A stretch of DNA of 64,000 nucleotides from Chitinivorax sp. B (GTDB lineage: Bacteria > Pseudomonadota > Gammaproteobacteria > Burkholderiales > SCOH01), in NCBI RefSeq assembly GCF_005503445.1, contig NZ_SCOH01000010.1:1-64000 (forward strand), read 5' to 3'. The translations under genes were made by a program, and so were the position numbers. Under the pieces are notes generated by a model. It had not been told where the DNA came from, did no database searches, and was given only the letters and a program-made list of their open reading frames with translations. Positions 30,317-40,239 of this stretch are shown in pieces. Position 1 is the first letter of the stretch; every line of letters begins with the position of its first letter.

Positions 30317-31657
30317 ATGCATGTGAAGTCTTACTGGCTGTTCAGCCTATCCGTCACCTTGTTGTCGCTGGTAGCCCACGCCAGCGCTATCACCCCGTGT
30401 GGAGACCCTGCCCCGCCAAACCCACTCAGTCTTGGTACAGCCATTGACTTTGCGCTGTGCAACGCGCCGGCCACCCGCATCAGTTGGGCTCAGGCCAGAG
30501 CACAACAGGCCATGCTAGATAAAGCACAAGCAGCATTACGACCTGATTTGTCTGCCAGCTTGAACATCACGGGTGATCGAACTGATGGCAAAAACAGCCA
30601 GCAGCAACGTGCAACCGTACAATTGGCCTATACCTTGTTTGATTTTGGTCAGCGCGATGCCCGCATCAGCCAAGCCAGCGAATTACTGTCTGCAGCCCAA
30701 GCGGCATCAGACAGTACCATTGCCAATCAGTGGCTGAACACGGCTACGGCCTATTTTCAGGTTGGCAAAGTGATTGCACAGATTGATGCTGCCCGCACAA
30801 CCGAAGCCTCGGCCCAAGCCAACCTGGCTGCTGCAAACCGGCAGCTTGCAGTGGGCACGGCCAGCCCACTGGATGTATTACAGACCAAGGCAGCATTATC
30901 ACAAGCCGCCCTGGACCGCACCAAAGCGGAAAGTCAGCTGGCGATTGCCAAAGGCAACCTGGCCGTCACCATGGGCATCAGCCCAACGCAGCTGCCAACA
31001 TTACTGCCTGTATCCGACACTGCTCCCGCCATAATCACCGCTCAACTGGACCAGCTGTTGCAACAGGCCATTCAACAACGGCCGGAAGTCCGCCAAGCGC
31101 TCAACAATCTTCACGCCGCCGATGCAGCAATCAAGGCAGCACGTGCCAGCCGCAAACCCAGCTTGTCATTTGGTGCCACAGTCAGCACCAACCGGATGGC
31201 CTCGCCTGCCACGCACAGTGACGGTGGTTCATTTGGCCTGACGCTGAGTATCCCATTCGATCTGAGCAGCGCCACGGCCGCCAGCATCCGAGAAGCAGAA
31301 GCCCAGCAGACCGCACGCCAAGCGGAATTGGATCGCACCAGACTGAACGCGGAAAGTGATGCCTGGCAGGCATACCACAACCTGCGATCTGCGCTGGATA
31401 CAGCCCAGGCAGCTGAAGATGTGGTGACACATGCCCGGAAAGCCTACGACGCAGCGCTGGCCCGCTACCAAGCGGGTGTCAGCTCGTTACTGGATGTACT
31501 GACCGCACAATCGGCCCGCGCCAATGCCGAACAGCAACACATCACCGCCCGTTTCGACTGGTATACCGCCCGTAGTGCTCTGGCTTATGCGCTAGGCGGC
31601 AAGTTGCCGACAGACCCGATCAACTGGACCGTTTCTGGTACGCCTACCCCACCATGA
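30317..31657 (+). CDS. TolC-family outer-membrane efflux protein of the MacAB operon
   Basis: The 446-residue protein begins with a signal peptide (SYWLFSLSVTLLSLVAHASA) and contains two outer-membrane efflux repeats rich in long Ala/Gln helices. Motifs typical of the family are VQLAYTLFDFGQRDARI, GTASPLDVLQTKAALSQA and GVSSLLDVLTAQSARANAEQ. It forms the trimeric outer-membrane channel. It overlaps the adaptor gene by ATGA, and together with the next three genes it makes a complete tripartite exporter. The start at 30317 follows GGACGAG; longer in-frame starts begin at 30218. Confidence 0.9.
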   Translation: MHVKSYWLFSLSVTLLSLVAHASAITPCGDPAPPNPLSLGTAIDFALCNAPATRISWAQARAQQAMLDKAQAALRPDLSASLNITGDRTDGKNSQQQRATVQLAYTLFDFGQRDARISQASELLSAAQAASDSTIANQWLNTATAYFQVGKVIAQIDAARTTEASAQANLAAANRQLAVGTASPLDVLQTKAALSQAALDRTKAESQLAIAKGNLAVTMGISPTQLPTLLPVSDTAPAIITAQLDQLLQQAIQQRPEVRQALNNLHAADAAIKAARASRKPSLSFGATVSTNRMASPATHSDGGSFGLTLSIPFDLSSATAASIREAEAQQTARQAELDRTRLNAESDAWQAYHNLRSALDTAQAAEDVVTHARKAYDAALARYQAGVSSLLDVLTAQSARANAEQQHITARFDWYTARSALAYALGGKLPTDPINWTVSGTPTPP

Positions 31658-32844
31658 AAACTCGCTCCCTACTCATCACCAGCCTGCTTGGCACTGCGCT
31701 GCTGATTGCCATTGGTTTCGTCTTATACCCACGTACCGATCAATCAGTCGAAGCCCGTTACCGTACTCAACCTATCAGCCGTGGCGAATTGATTCAGCTG
31801 GCCAGTGCCACTGGCACCTTGAACCCAGTACGAGTGGTGAATGTCGGTACCCAGGTATCTGGCACTGTGCGCAAACTGTATGTGGATTACAACACGCCAG
31901 TGAAAGCCGGCCAGATACTGCTGGAACTGGACACCGAGCCATTACTAGCTAAGTTACGACAGAGTCAGGCAGCACTGGCCAGTAATCAGGCCAAGCTGAC
32001 TTTGGCCAAGGTGAAAAACGACCGCCTGCACAACCTGTTCAAGCAGGAATACATCTCGCGGCAGGAGTTGGATCAGGCCGAAGCGGACCTGGCCACAACA
32101 CAAGCGGCGCTTGCACAATCGGCCGGTCAAGTCGATACCGATCAATACAACCTGAAGAACGCAGTGATTCGCTCCCCGATAGATGGCGTCGTGATCGATA
32201 AAGTGGTCGACGAAGGCCAGACTGTCGCTGCAAGCTTTCAAACACCAACCCTGATCAAGATTGCACAGGATCTGACCCGCATGCAGATCAACGCGCGCTT
32301 TGCCGAGGCAGACCTTGGCCGTATTCGTGAAGGGCTGCAGGCTGCTTTCCGGGTCGATGCCTTCCCCAATCAAAGCTACCGTGGCGTGGTCAGGCAAGTC
32401 CGCTTGAACCCGACTACCGAGCAGAACGTGGTGACATACGACGTGGTTGTGAATGTGGATAATGCAGACCAGATGCTGTTACCGGGCATGACCGCCTATG
32501 TCGATATTGAACTGGGCCGACGAGATCAGGCATTGCGAGTACCCAATGCAGCCTTACGCTTTCGACCCGACGTCGCCGATATGCCACGCCAAGCCAACAA
32601 TGGCAATGACGGTGCCAATCGGCACGGTAGCCGGGGCAAAGGCAAGCGCCAACCGCAAGTATATGTACTGCGACACGGGGAACTGCAAGCGGTGCCAATC
32701 AAGCCAGGTCTGACAGATGGCCGCCAGACCGAAGTCCTGGAGAGCGCGTTGCAAGAAGGTGAGCAAGTGGTACTTGGAACAAATCGGGGAAGCGATCAGC
32801 ACAGTCGCCCGAACCCCGCCACTCCGATGATGCGGCGGTTCTGA
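31654..32844 (+). CDS. macA: MacA-like periplasmic adaptor protein (HlyD/RND adaptor family)
   Basis: The 396-residue adaptor has an N-terminal membrane anchor (LLITSLLGTALLIAIGFVLY). The first half of the biotinyl-lipoyl domain reads ASATGTLNPVRVVNVGTQVS. An alpha-helical hairpin follows (about residues 95-165), then the second lipoyl half NAVIRSPIDGVVIDKVVDEG, a beta-barrel and the membrane-proximal domain. The early GTQVSGTV...VDYNTPVKAGQ layout is as in MacA. Basic residues and Gln near the end (SRGKGKRQPQVYVL) precede the last beta strand. It links the ABC pump to the TolC channel. Confidence 0.88.
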   Translation: MKTRSLLITSLLGTALLIAIGFVLYPRTDQSVEARYRTQPISRGELIQLASATGTLNPVRVVNVGTQVSGTVRKLYVDYNTPVKAGQILLELDTEPLLAKLRQSQAALASNQAKLTLAKVKNDRLHNLFKQEYISRQELDQAEADLATTQAALAQSAGQVDTDQYNLKNAVIRSPIDGVVIDKVVDEGQTVAASFQTPTLIKIAQDLTRMQINARFAEADLGRIREGLQAAFRVDAFPNQSYRGVVRQVRLNPTTEQNVVTYDVVVNVDNADQMLLPGMTAYVDIELGRRDQALRVPNAALRFRPDVADMPRQANNGNDGANRHGSRGKGKRQPQVYVLRHGELQAVPIKPGLTDGRQTEVLESALQEGEQVVLGTNRGSDQHSRPNPATPMMRRF

Positions 32845-33551
32845 TGGCCACCACGGTAATCGACGTCGAACACATCGACAAAACCTACCAGACCGAAGCC
32901 GGGCCGATACCGGTACTGCACGGTGTGAACTTTCAGATGCATGCTGGGGAATTCGTCGCCATCATGGGGCCATCCGGCTCTGGCAAGTCGACTTTCATGA
33001 ACATTCTGGGCTGCCTGGATCAAGCCAGTGGCGGCAATTACCGGTTAACCGGGCGCAACGTCGCCGAGCAGGATGGCGATGCCTTGGCCGCCTTGCGCAA
33101 CAGTACGTTGGGGTTCGTGTTTCAGGGGTTCAATCTGCTACCACGCGCTACACTGATCGACAACGTTGCCCTGCCCTTGGTGTACGCGGGCATCAGTGGC
33201 CCAGTCCGTCGTCAGCGAGCCTTATCCATGCTCGACAAAGTCGGCCTGGCACGCCATGCCAACAGTCGCCCATCACAAATCTCCGGCGGACAACAACAGC
33301 GGGTGGCTATCGCCCGTGCATTGATCAATCAACCACGGTTGATCCTGGCAGATGAGCCCACCGGCAATCTGGACACACAGACCAGCAACGAAGTCATGTC
33401 ATTGTTTTGCGGCCTGAACGATGAAGGAATCAGCATCGTGCTGGTTACCCACGAACCCGACATCGCCCATTTTGCCAAGCGTAGCGTGATCTTTCGCGAT
33501 GGTTACATTGTTGAAGATGACCCCATCACGCAACGGAGCTGGCCATGCTGA
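32844..33551 (+). CDS. MacB-type ABC transporter ATP-binding protein
   Basis: This 235-residue ATPase has Walker A GPSGSGKST, a Q-loop (FVFQGFNLLP), the signature QISGGQQQRVAIARAL, Walker B LILADEPTGNLD and the switch His in VLVTHEPDIA. It belongs to the MacB/LolD/FtsE-type family that powers mechanotransmission. Its ATG overlaps the macA stop, and its end overlaps the start of the permease gene by 7 bases. In E. coli MacB, ATPase and permease are one polypeptide; here they are two separate genes. Confidence 0.92.
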   Translation: MATTVIDVEHIDKTYQTEAGPIPVLHGVNFQMHAGEFVAIMGPSGSGKSTFMNILGCLDQASGGNYRLTGRNVAEQDGDALAALRNSTLGFVFQGFNLLPRATLIDNVALPLVYAGISGPVRRQRALSMLDKVGLARHANSRPSQISGGQQQRVAIARALINQPRLILADEPTGNLDTQTSNEVMSLFCGLNDEGISIVLVTHEPDIAHFAKRSVIFRDGYIVEDDPITQRSWPC

Positions 33552-34765
33552 TGCCCATGTTGGGAGAAGCCTGGCACGCAATCGGCGCCAATCGTATGCG
33601 TACCTTTCTGACCATGCTTGGCATGATGATCGGTGTAGGCGCAGTGGTATTGATGCAGGCGGTAGGTGCTGGCGCCCAAGCGGCAGTACGCAAACAGATC
33701 GATTCCATGGGCAGCCACTTGTTCATTGTCTTGGCAGGCAGCCCCAGCAGCGGTGGCGTGCGAATGGGAGGTGGCGCTTCCTCTACCTTGACGGTGGGTG
33801 ATGCCAAAGCCATCCGCAATTTGCCGGGTGTCAGCACGGCGGCACCCGTCATACCCAGCTCACAGCAGTTGGTTTACGAAGCCAGCAATTGGAACAGCCA
33901 GGTGTTTGGCAGCACACCTGATTACCTGAAAGCACGCGACTGGGCGATTGCCAATGGCGATGGCTTTGACGAAAGCGATGTGCAAAGCGGTCGTCGTGTG
34001 GCCCTGATTGGTGCCACCGTGGCCGATAACCTGTTTGGTAGCGACGACCCAGTCGGTAAAACACTGCGTATCCGGCAGGCCCCCTTCACAGTCATCGGGG
34101 TGTTGGGCCGCAAAGGACAAAGCCTGGATGGCCGCGATCAGGACGATACTGTGATCATCCCATATACCGCCATGCAACGTGCGTTATCAAATTCACGCTT
34201 TCGGGATTCAGTAAGGATGATTCTGGTACAAGCCAGCTCAGATCAGGCTATGGCCGGAGTGGAAACGGCCCTGCCCGAATTGTTACGCGACCGCCACCGT
34301 ATTGGCCCAGAAGCAGACGACGACTTTTTCGTCAACAACCTGACGGCCGTTGCCAATTCCGCAGCGGAAACTGCGCGTACCATGTCATTGCTGTTGGGCG
34401 CTATTGCGTCGGTATCGTTGATTGTGGGGGGTATCGGTATCATGAACATCATGCTGGTGTCGGTCACCGAACGAACCCGTGAAATTGGTATTCGCATGGC
34501 CATTGGCGCACGACAACGCGATATTCTGATGCAGTTCATGTCAGAGGCACTGATGTTGTCGCTGACAGGTGGGTTGATTGGCGTGGGGCTTGGGCTAAGT
34601 GGCGCGTGGATGATCGAACTGATATGGCACGCACAAATTGCGCTAAGTTGGGATGCCGTCGTGATCGCATTTGCCATCTCTGCCAGCACGGGCATCTTCT
34701 TCGGTTTTTACCCGGCATTCAAGGCATCACGACTTGATCCTATCGAAGCACTGCGATATCAGTAA
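33545..34765 (+). CDS. MacB-type ABC transporter permease (FtsX/MacB_PCD family)
   Basis: This 406-residue permease has an N-terminal TM helix (TFLTMLGMMIGVGAVVLMQA). A large MacB periplasmic core domain follows (about 45-260). Three TM helices sit in the C-terminal third, starting with SLLLGAIASVSLIVGGIGIMNI and the FtsX motif VTERTREIGIRMAIGARQRD. The terminal FFGFYPAFKASRLDPIEALRYQ is diagnostic for MacB permeases. With the ATPase upstream it makes the type VII ABC pump. MacAB-TolC systems export macrolides, lipopeptides, heme precursors or toxins; the substrate here is unknown. Confidence 0.93.
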   Translation: MLMPMLGEAWHAIGANRMRTFLTMLGMMIGVGAVVLMQAVGAGAQAAVRKQIDSMGSHLFIVLAGSPSSGGVRMGGGASSTLTVGDAKAIRNLPGVSTAAPVIPSSQQLVYEASNWNSQVFGSTPDYLKARDWAIANGDGFDESDVQSGRRVALIGATVADNLFGSDDPVGKTLRIRQAPFTVIGVLGRKGQSLDGRDQDDTVIIPYTAMQRALSNSRFRDSVRMILVQASSDQAMAGVETALPELLRDRHRIGPEADDDFFVNNLTAVANSAAETARTMSLLLGAIASVSLIVGGIGIMNIMLVSVTERTREIGIRMAIGARQRDILMQFMSEALMLSLTGGLIGVGLGLSGAWMIELIWHAQIALSWDAVVIAFAISASTGIFFGFYPAFKASRLDPIEALRYQ

Positions 34766-35139
34766 ATGGCCCTTTCCCAAAATCGCCTCTGAATCAAAGT
34801 ACCAAAAAACCTCAATAGCCTACCTCGTCAAAATGGCTCTTATTTGACCCGATATCCGGCCAGAACATGCAAACATGGGAAATAGCCATCCAAACCAGTT
34901 TGTACGTCAGACTGGAACGAGGCGGCAAATCATACCCACCTTGCAGTGCCCCCGGGATTCAATCTATCCCAGCCCCTTGGTCGCTTAGCCAATTCGACTT
35001 CAGGTGATCACCTGAGGCGCGCTCCCTATTATTTCAGCGAAGATGCAGGCCATGTGAACGACGTTGATACGATCAATGTCGGTCCGAATTTCAGCAACAA
35101 CAGGCCGTACCAATCTGTACGGTGATTTGAGCCGCAACC
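34766..35139. other. Intergenic interval with a 16-bp palindrome
   Basis: The interval follows the MacB permease gene. No gene is supported, although one frame stays open from about 34900 to 35124. It holds the perfect palindrome described at 35000-35015. Confidence 0.4.
35000..35015. promoter_or_regulatory. Palindromic candidate operator, copy 1
   Basis: TCAGGTGATCACCTGA is a perfect 16-bp palindrome 125 bp before the small-gene pair that precedes the RND block. A copy with one changed base (TCAGGTTATCACCTGA) occurs at 43690-43705, 21 bp before the response-regulator gene. Confidence 0.5.
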
Positions 35140-35517
35140 ATGACAAACGCAGTATCCATCAATATTTCCTTTTCCAATCCGACGATTCGGGCTTCTGGGT
35201 CCAAACCGTTTTTTCAATTGTGCCCGGACCGGGCTTATCGGATGTACATGCGGCTTGGGCATTCCATGCAACGCATCGGTTTGCATGCCTATGCAGCAGG
35301 CTCTTATGCCATTGCTTTCTGTATTGATGAATGCGATGCGCAACCGCTTTATCGCATTACCGAATGCCTGAACGAGCTGGAGAAACTGGCTCATCCGCGC
35401 GATGCCTTGCACGCTGTATTCGAGAATTGTCGGCGTTGTGAAATGCTTCACCCGATTTTCGATCGGGCGGAAACACTGCTGGCCCATATGTTGAACCCCA
35501 TCGTGGTCGACGCTTAG
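35140..35517 (+). CDS. Hypothetical protein, cysteine- and histidine-containing
   Basis: This is a 125-residue protein I do not recognise. The N-terminus is polar (MTNAVSINISFSNPT), followed by an Ala/Tyr-rich helical part (MRLGHSMQRIGLHAYAAGSY) and a charged C-terminal half with CRRCEMLHPIFDRAE. A C-x-x-C and several His occur, but no clear metal-binding pattern. The next gene, for a membrane protein, starts 9 bases after its stop, so they may be co-transcribed. The ribosome-binding site is weak and the frame could be spurious in part. Confidence 0.45.
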   Translation: MTNAVSINISFSNPTIRASGSKPFFQLCPDRAYRMYMRLGHSMQRIGLHAYAAGSYAIAFCIDECDAQPLYRITECLNELEKLAHPRDALHAVFENCRRCEMLHPIFDRAETLLAHMLNPIVVDA

Positions 35518-35526
35518 GAACAGAAG

Positions 35527-35934
35527 ATGGACTTGCTGATCTGGAAACTGCTGTCTGTTGTCGGTACCAGCGCATTCGAGTTGTGGGCAGGCTTTCCTCT
35601 GGGTCTGTCGATGGATTTACCCCCTTGGCTGATTGGCGCGGCCGCGGCATTGGGGGCATGGCTGGCGGTATTGGCAGTATTGATTGTCAGACAGGTCATA
35701 CCGCAACGACAGACTAATACACATTCCGACAAACTGGTATACCGACTGGCACGTCGCTATGGCGCCTGCGGATTAGGCTTGCTAGGTGTGATCGCCTTTG
35801 GTGCACCACTGGCCATGCTGACTGGATTGGCATTGGGCTTACCAGCCCGCTCGCTGTTTACCTGGCATACCGTCGGAATCGGACTCTGGAGCTTGGTCGG
35901 TGTCAGCTTGTTGTCATTGGGCCAGTCGCTTTGA
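35527..35934 (+). CDS. Small membrane protein resembling small multidrug-export proteins
   Basis: This 135-residue protein has hydrophobic segments near 10-25, 35-55, 80-105 and 112-133. The pattern FELWAGFPLGLSMDLPPWL, followed by a Gly/Ala-rich helix and then RRYGACGLGLLGVIAFGAPL, resembles the Sm_multidrug_ex family, whose function is not established. AGGAACAG precedes the ATG. It lies 100 bp before the RND adaptor gene, which suggests a linked role in export, but this is context only. Confidence 0.65.
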   Translation: MDLLIWKLLSVVGTSAFELWAGFPLGLSMDLPPWLIGAAAALGAWLAVLAVLIVRQVIPQRQTNTHSDKLVYRLARRYGACGLGLLGVIAFGAPLAMLTGLALGLPARSLFTWHTVGIGLWSLVGVSLLSLGQSL

Positions 35935-36034
35935 CGTCATACCTCGTCGTCACCCATCCAATCAATCTCATGTGGCGCCATGCGCTGACATATGCCCACC
36001 ACCTTTCCATGACACCTGAACTCAAGGAATCGAT

Positions 36035-37093
36035 ATGAGAGCTAGCTGGCTCTTTGCGTCCACCTTTACCTTGGCCGCTTGTAGTGAACCACCACCCGTG
36101 CCCAAACCAGTCCCGAAGGTGCTGGTGGAAACCATCAGACAGCAAGCCACCGTCGCTGAATACCAATACAGCGGCGAAATCCGAGGCCGCCATGAAACGC
36201 CGTTGGCGTTTCAGGTGGGTGGACAAGTGCTCAGTCGGCACGTGGATGTAGGCAGTCACGTCCAGACCAACCAGTTGTTAATGCGAATCAACCCACGTGA
36301 TCTGGATTTTGCAACACAGCAACAACAAGCAGCAGTGAAAGCGGCGGAGGCCGATGTCAGATTGGCCGAAAAAGCCATGGCACAGTCACGAGACCTGTTC
36401 CAGCAACAGTTCATCAGCCAGGCAGAACTGGATCGCAGCCAAAACACATTTGACCTAGCACGCGCCCGCGCTTCACAGACCCAGGCTGCCGCAGCGGTCA
36501 GCCAGAATCAACGTAACTACGCCAGCCTGACAGCGCAGCATGCCGGTGTGATTGCGGAATTGACGATCGAGCCTGGCCAGATCGTACAAGCCGGCCAGCC
36601 TGTTGCAGTACTGGTGCGTGATGGCGAACGCGAGGTCGAAATCAGTGTTCCTGAGCAACGCCTGAACGAGTTCCGCAGTATCCAGCGACATGATGTGGAA
36701 ATCTGGGCCTTACCGGGCCTGCAACTGCAAGCCACATTGCGTGAATTGGCCCCCAATGCCGATAAAACCAGTCGTACCTACAAAGCACGCCTGACGTTGG
36801 TGGATGCACCTGACACCATCCAATTAGGAATGACAGCCAAAGTCCGGTCACAGCAAGCCGTCACACCCCATATCAACATTCCAACCAGTGCCCTGTATCA
36901 AGGTGGAAGTGTCATGGGCGTCTGGTGCGTGGATGCGGGCAAAGTGCATTTCAAACCTGTGGTACTGGGGGCGGTGAACAATCAACGTGTTACGGTATTG
37001 GTGGGCCTGCGGCCTGGGGAGCGCATCGTCACCACTGGCGTACAAAAGCTGGCGGAAGGCATGGATGTCCGCATTGAGGAAGCCCGGTCATGA
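36035..37093 (+). CDS. RND efflux periplasmic adaptor, lipoprotein
   Basis: This is a 352-residue membrane-fusion protein with a lipobox (TLAACSEP, lipidation at Cys16). The lipoyl half-motif HETPLAFQVGGQVLSRHVDV and a helical hairpin of about 90 residues follow. The second lipoyl half is HAGVIAELTIEPGQIVQAGQ, and a beta-barrel region completes the fold. It bridges the inner-membrane RND pump encoded next (overlap ATGA) and an outer-membrane channel. AAGGA lies 6 bases before the start. No channel gene follows the pump directly; the TolC-like gene at 44034 is the nearest candidate. Confidence 0.92.
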   Translation: MRASWLFASTFTLAACSEPPPVPKPVPKVLVETIRQQATVAEYQYSGEIRGRHETPLAFQVGGQVLSRHVDVGSHVQTNQLLMRINPRDLDFATQQQQAAVKAAEADVRLAEKAMAQSRDLFQQQFISQAELDRSQNTFDLARARASQTQAAAAVSQNQRNYASLTAQHAGVIAELTIEPGQIVQAGQPVAVLVRDGEREVEISVPEQRLNEFRSIQRHDVEIWALPGLQLQATLRELAPNADKTSRTYKARLTLVDAPDTIQLGMTAKVRSQQAVTPHINIPTSALYQGGSVMGVWCVDAGKVHFKPVVLGAVNNQRVTVLVGLRPGERIVTTGVQKLAEGMDVRIEEARS

Positions 37094-40000
37094 AAACAGG
37101 ATTCAACCTGACCGAATGGACGCTGAAACATCAGCAACTGGCCTGGTTCTTCATGATACTGACACTTCTGGCAGGCTTATTCGCCTACCAGCGACTGGGG
37201 CGCGCAGAAGATCCCGATTACACCATTCGCGATATGGTTGTCACGTTGTATTGGCCCGGTGCGACTGCACAGGAGATGGAACAGCAAATTGCCGATCGCG
37301 TCGAAAAGAAGCTACAGGAGACCCCAAGCCTGGACATGATTCGCAGCTATTCGATGCCTGGGCAATCGGTCATTTTTGTTACCCTGCGCGATTCCGTCAA
37401 TGGCAGTGCCGTACGCGATACCTGGGTCAAGGTACGCAATTCAGTGGGTGATATTCGTCATACCCTGCCGGATGGTGTGGTTGGCCCATTCTTCAATGAC
37501 CGTTTCGACGATACCTTTGGCTCGGTCTATGCTTTCACTGCCAATGACTTATCCTATGCCCAATTGCAGCAGTATGTGAATGCTGCTCGACAAACGTTGC
37601 TTGGACTGCGTTATGTCGCCAAAGTGGAAATCGTGGGTCAGCAAAACGAACGCATCTATGTGGAAGGCAGTAGCACTAAACTGGCACAGCTGGGCTTGGA
37701 TCCACAACTGATCTTGCAAGCGCTGAAATCGCAAAATGCGGTAAAGGATGCTGGCATGATGGAAACAGGTACCGACAATATCCAGATCCGGCTATCAGGC
37801 ACTTTCGACAAACTTGAGCAGATCCGCAATCTGGGGATACAGGCCGGTAACCGCACCTTTCGCCTAGGTGACATTGCCACGGTACAACGTGGCTACGCCG
37901 AACCCTTCGATACCCGTATGTTTTACAACGGCAGGCCAGCAATCGGCTTGGCGGTATCCATGGAAAAAGGTGGTGATGTCTTGAAACTAGGCGACAACCT
38001 GAATCAGGCCATCACACAAATCCGACAGGAACTGCCGATGGGTGTCGCCTTGAATCAAGTTTCCGATCAGCCCAAAGTGGTCAAGGCGGCGATTGGCGAA
38101 TTCATGAAAACGCTGATTGAAGCGGTGGTGATCGTACTGGCAGTCAGTTTTGTCAGCCTGGGGCGACGGGCCGGCGTTGTGGTGGCACTATCGATTCCGC
38201 TGGTGTTATGTGCTGTTTTCCTGGCAATGCAGGCACTACATATTGATCTGCACAAGATCTCACTGGGTGCGTTGATCATTGCCCTAGGATTGTTGGTGGA
38301 CGATGCCATTATTGCAGTCGAGATGATGGAGCTGAAACTTAGCCAAGGCTGGGACAAACTGAAAGCAGCCAGTTATGCCTATTCCGCCACGGCCTTTCCC
38401 ATGTTGACCGGCACCTTGATCACTGCTGCCGGGTTTCTACCAGTTGGCTTGTCTGTGGGTGGGGCCTCCGAGTACACCGGCGCCATTTTCTGGGTAGTCA
38501 CGATAGCATTGCTTGTTTCGTGGGTCATTGCGGTCACAGCAACCCCGCTATTGGGTTTTCATTTGCTGCAGAATCATTCTGGCCATGTCGCTGACAACGC
38601 CATCAAACCATCACGTTTCAACCGGCTGTTTACCCAATTGCTATCTTGGTGTTTGCGCCATAAATGGATGACGTTGACGATCACACTAGTAGCCTTCCTG
38701 GGCGCATTGGCGTTAGACCCATGGGTAAAGAAGGAGTTTTTCCCTGCCTCCACCCGGCCTGAGCTGATCGTGGACTTGACCTTACCAGAAGGCGCATCGT
38801 TGCTGCAAACCCAGGCGGTTGTCGACCGTTTCTCCCATACCTTGCAGGGTGATCCACGCATCGTCAATTTCGTCAGTTACGTTGGCGCCAGCTCTCCGCG
38901 TTTTGTACTGGTGATGGATCAGAATCTGGGCGCCAGCAATTTTGCTCAATTTATTATCCTGGCCAAAGATGCCGTCGCTCGCGATGCATTACGGCAATCG
39001 GTTGAGCAGATCTTTGCACGACAGTTCGAAAATGTCCGCGCTCGCGCACGTATTCTACCCAATGGGCCACCCTCACCCTATCCAGTCATGCTGCGGGTTC
39101 ACGGGCCACAGCATGAACAAGTGGTGAAGATCGCAGAGCAAGTCGCACAGGTGATGCGTCGCCACCCGGATGCTGGTGAGGTTCATTTGGACTGGCATCA
39201 GAAAAGCAAGGCACTCCGGCTTGAGGTGGATCAGGATAAAGCACGGGCCCTGGGTATAGATCCAGAAGAACTGGCGACAGGCATCCGGGCACTAATCACC
39301 GGTCTGCCTATTTCCCAGTTTCGGGAAGCGGATAAACTGATTGATGTCATCGTTCGGCTTGATCATGCGGACCGAACCAACTTGGCACACATCGAAGCAC
39401 TACCCATTCATCTGGGTAATGGCCGCTTTGTCCCATTGGCCCAAGTGGCCAAGGTCAGCCTGGACATGGAACATGGCCTGATCTGGCGCCGCAATCGACA
39501 GCCCAATATTACGGTACAGGCCAGTGTGTTGGGGAATGCCAAGGGTAACGATGTGACACTGGCAATCTATGACAATCTGGCCGGGCTACGTGCCAAATTA
39601 CCCGCAAGCTACCATATTGAAATAGCGGGTGATGCGGAAGAAAGTGCCAAATCTGCGGAACAATTGGTGGCGCAGCTACCGGCCATGTTGGTCGCGATCA
39701 TGATCCTGCTAATGCTGCAACTGCAAAGTATCGGCAGAACAATGCTGGTATTGCTGACCGCGCCGTTGGGCATGATTGGGGTCAATACCTTCCTGATCCT
39801 GTTCAATCAACCAATGGGGTTTGTTGCACAGTTAGGGGTCATCGCACTGGCCGGTATGATCATGCGAAATTCGGTGATCCTGATCGATCAAATAGAAAAA
39901 CAGATTGCAAGCGGCCAAAACGCGTGGCAAGCCATCATCGATTCTGCCTTGTTGCGCTTTCGTCCGATCATGCTGACTGCTGCTGCGGCAATGCTGGGGA

Positions 40001-40152
40001 TGATCCCCTTGACCCGATCTGCTTTCTGGGGGCCCATGGCGGTAGCCATCATGGGTGGTTTACTGGTCGCCACGGCCTTGACACTGCTGTCACTGCCTGC
40101 GATGTACGCGGCTTGGTATCGAGTTGTTGAGCCCGATGACCGGCAACCTTGA
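37090..40152 (+). CDS. RND-family multidrug efflux transporter
   Basis: This 1020-residue inner-membrane proton antiporter begins with a cytoplasmic helix and TM1 (LAWFFMILTLLAGLFAYQRL). Two large periplasmic loops with pore and docking domains are present. TM4 carries the paired aspartates in LGLLVDDAIIAVEM needed for proton relay. The second half shows the usual internal duplication, including GFVAQLGVIALAGMIMRNSVI. The early signature RAEDPDYTIRDMVVTLYWPG places it among AcrB-related pumps of the heavy-substituted or VexF/YdjN-like subgroup. The substrate is unknown. Confidence 0.93.
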   Translation: MKTGFNLTEWTLKHQQLAWFFMILTLLAGLFAYQRLGRAEDPDYTIRDMVVTLYWPGATAQEMEQQIADRVEKKLQETPSLDMIRSYSMPGQSVIFVTLRDSVNGSAVRDTWVKVRNSVGDIRHTLPDGVVGPFFNDRFDDTFGSVYAFTANDLSYAQLQQYVNAARQTLLGLRYVAKVEIVGQQNERIYVEGSSTKLAQLGLDPQLILQALKSQNAVKDAGMMETGTDNIQIRLSGTFDKLEQIRNLGIQAGNRTFRLGDIATVQRGYAEPFDTRMFYNGRPAIGLAVSMEKGGDVLKLGDNLNQAITQIRQELPMGVALNQVSDQPKVVKAAIGEFMKTLIEAVVIVLAVSFVSLGRRAGVVVALSIPLVLCAVFLAMQALHIDLHKISLGALIIALGLLVDDAIIAVEMMELKLSQGWDKLKAASYAYSATAFPMLTGTLITAAGFLPVGLSVGGASEYTGAIFWVVTIALLVSWVIAVTATPLLGFHLLQNHSGHVADNAIKPSRFNRLFTQLLSWCLRHKWMTLTITLVAFLGALALDPWVKKEFFPASTRPELIVDLTLPEGASLLQTQAVVDRFSHTLQGDPRIVNFVSYVGASSPRFVLVMDQNLGASNFAQFIILAKDAVARDALRQSVEQIFARQFENVRARARILPNGPPSPYPVMLRVHGPQHEQVVKIAEQVAQVMRRHPDAGEVHLDWHQKSKALRLEVDQDKARALGIDPEELATGIRALITGLPISQFREADKLIDVIVRLDHADRTNLAHIEALPIHLGNGRFVPLAQVAKVSLDMEHGLIWRRNRQPNITVQASVLGNAKGNDVTLAIYDNLAGLRAKLPASYHIEIAGDAEESAKSAEQLVAQLPAMLVAIMILLMLQLQSIGRTMLVLLTAPLGMIGVNTFLILFNQPMGFVAQLGVIALAGMIMRNSVILIDQIEKQIASGQNAWQAIIDSALLRFRPIMLTAAAAMLGMIPLTRSAFWGPMAVAIMGGLLVATALTLLSLPAMYAAWYRVVEPDDRQP

Positions 40153-40239
40153 TTCTGTTCGTCATCCAAGCGCACACCATCCTACGGACAGTGGGATGGT
40201 GTTTTACGTTCACTGCTTCCGCAAAAGGTTGCCACTCCC

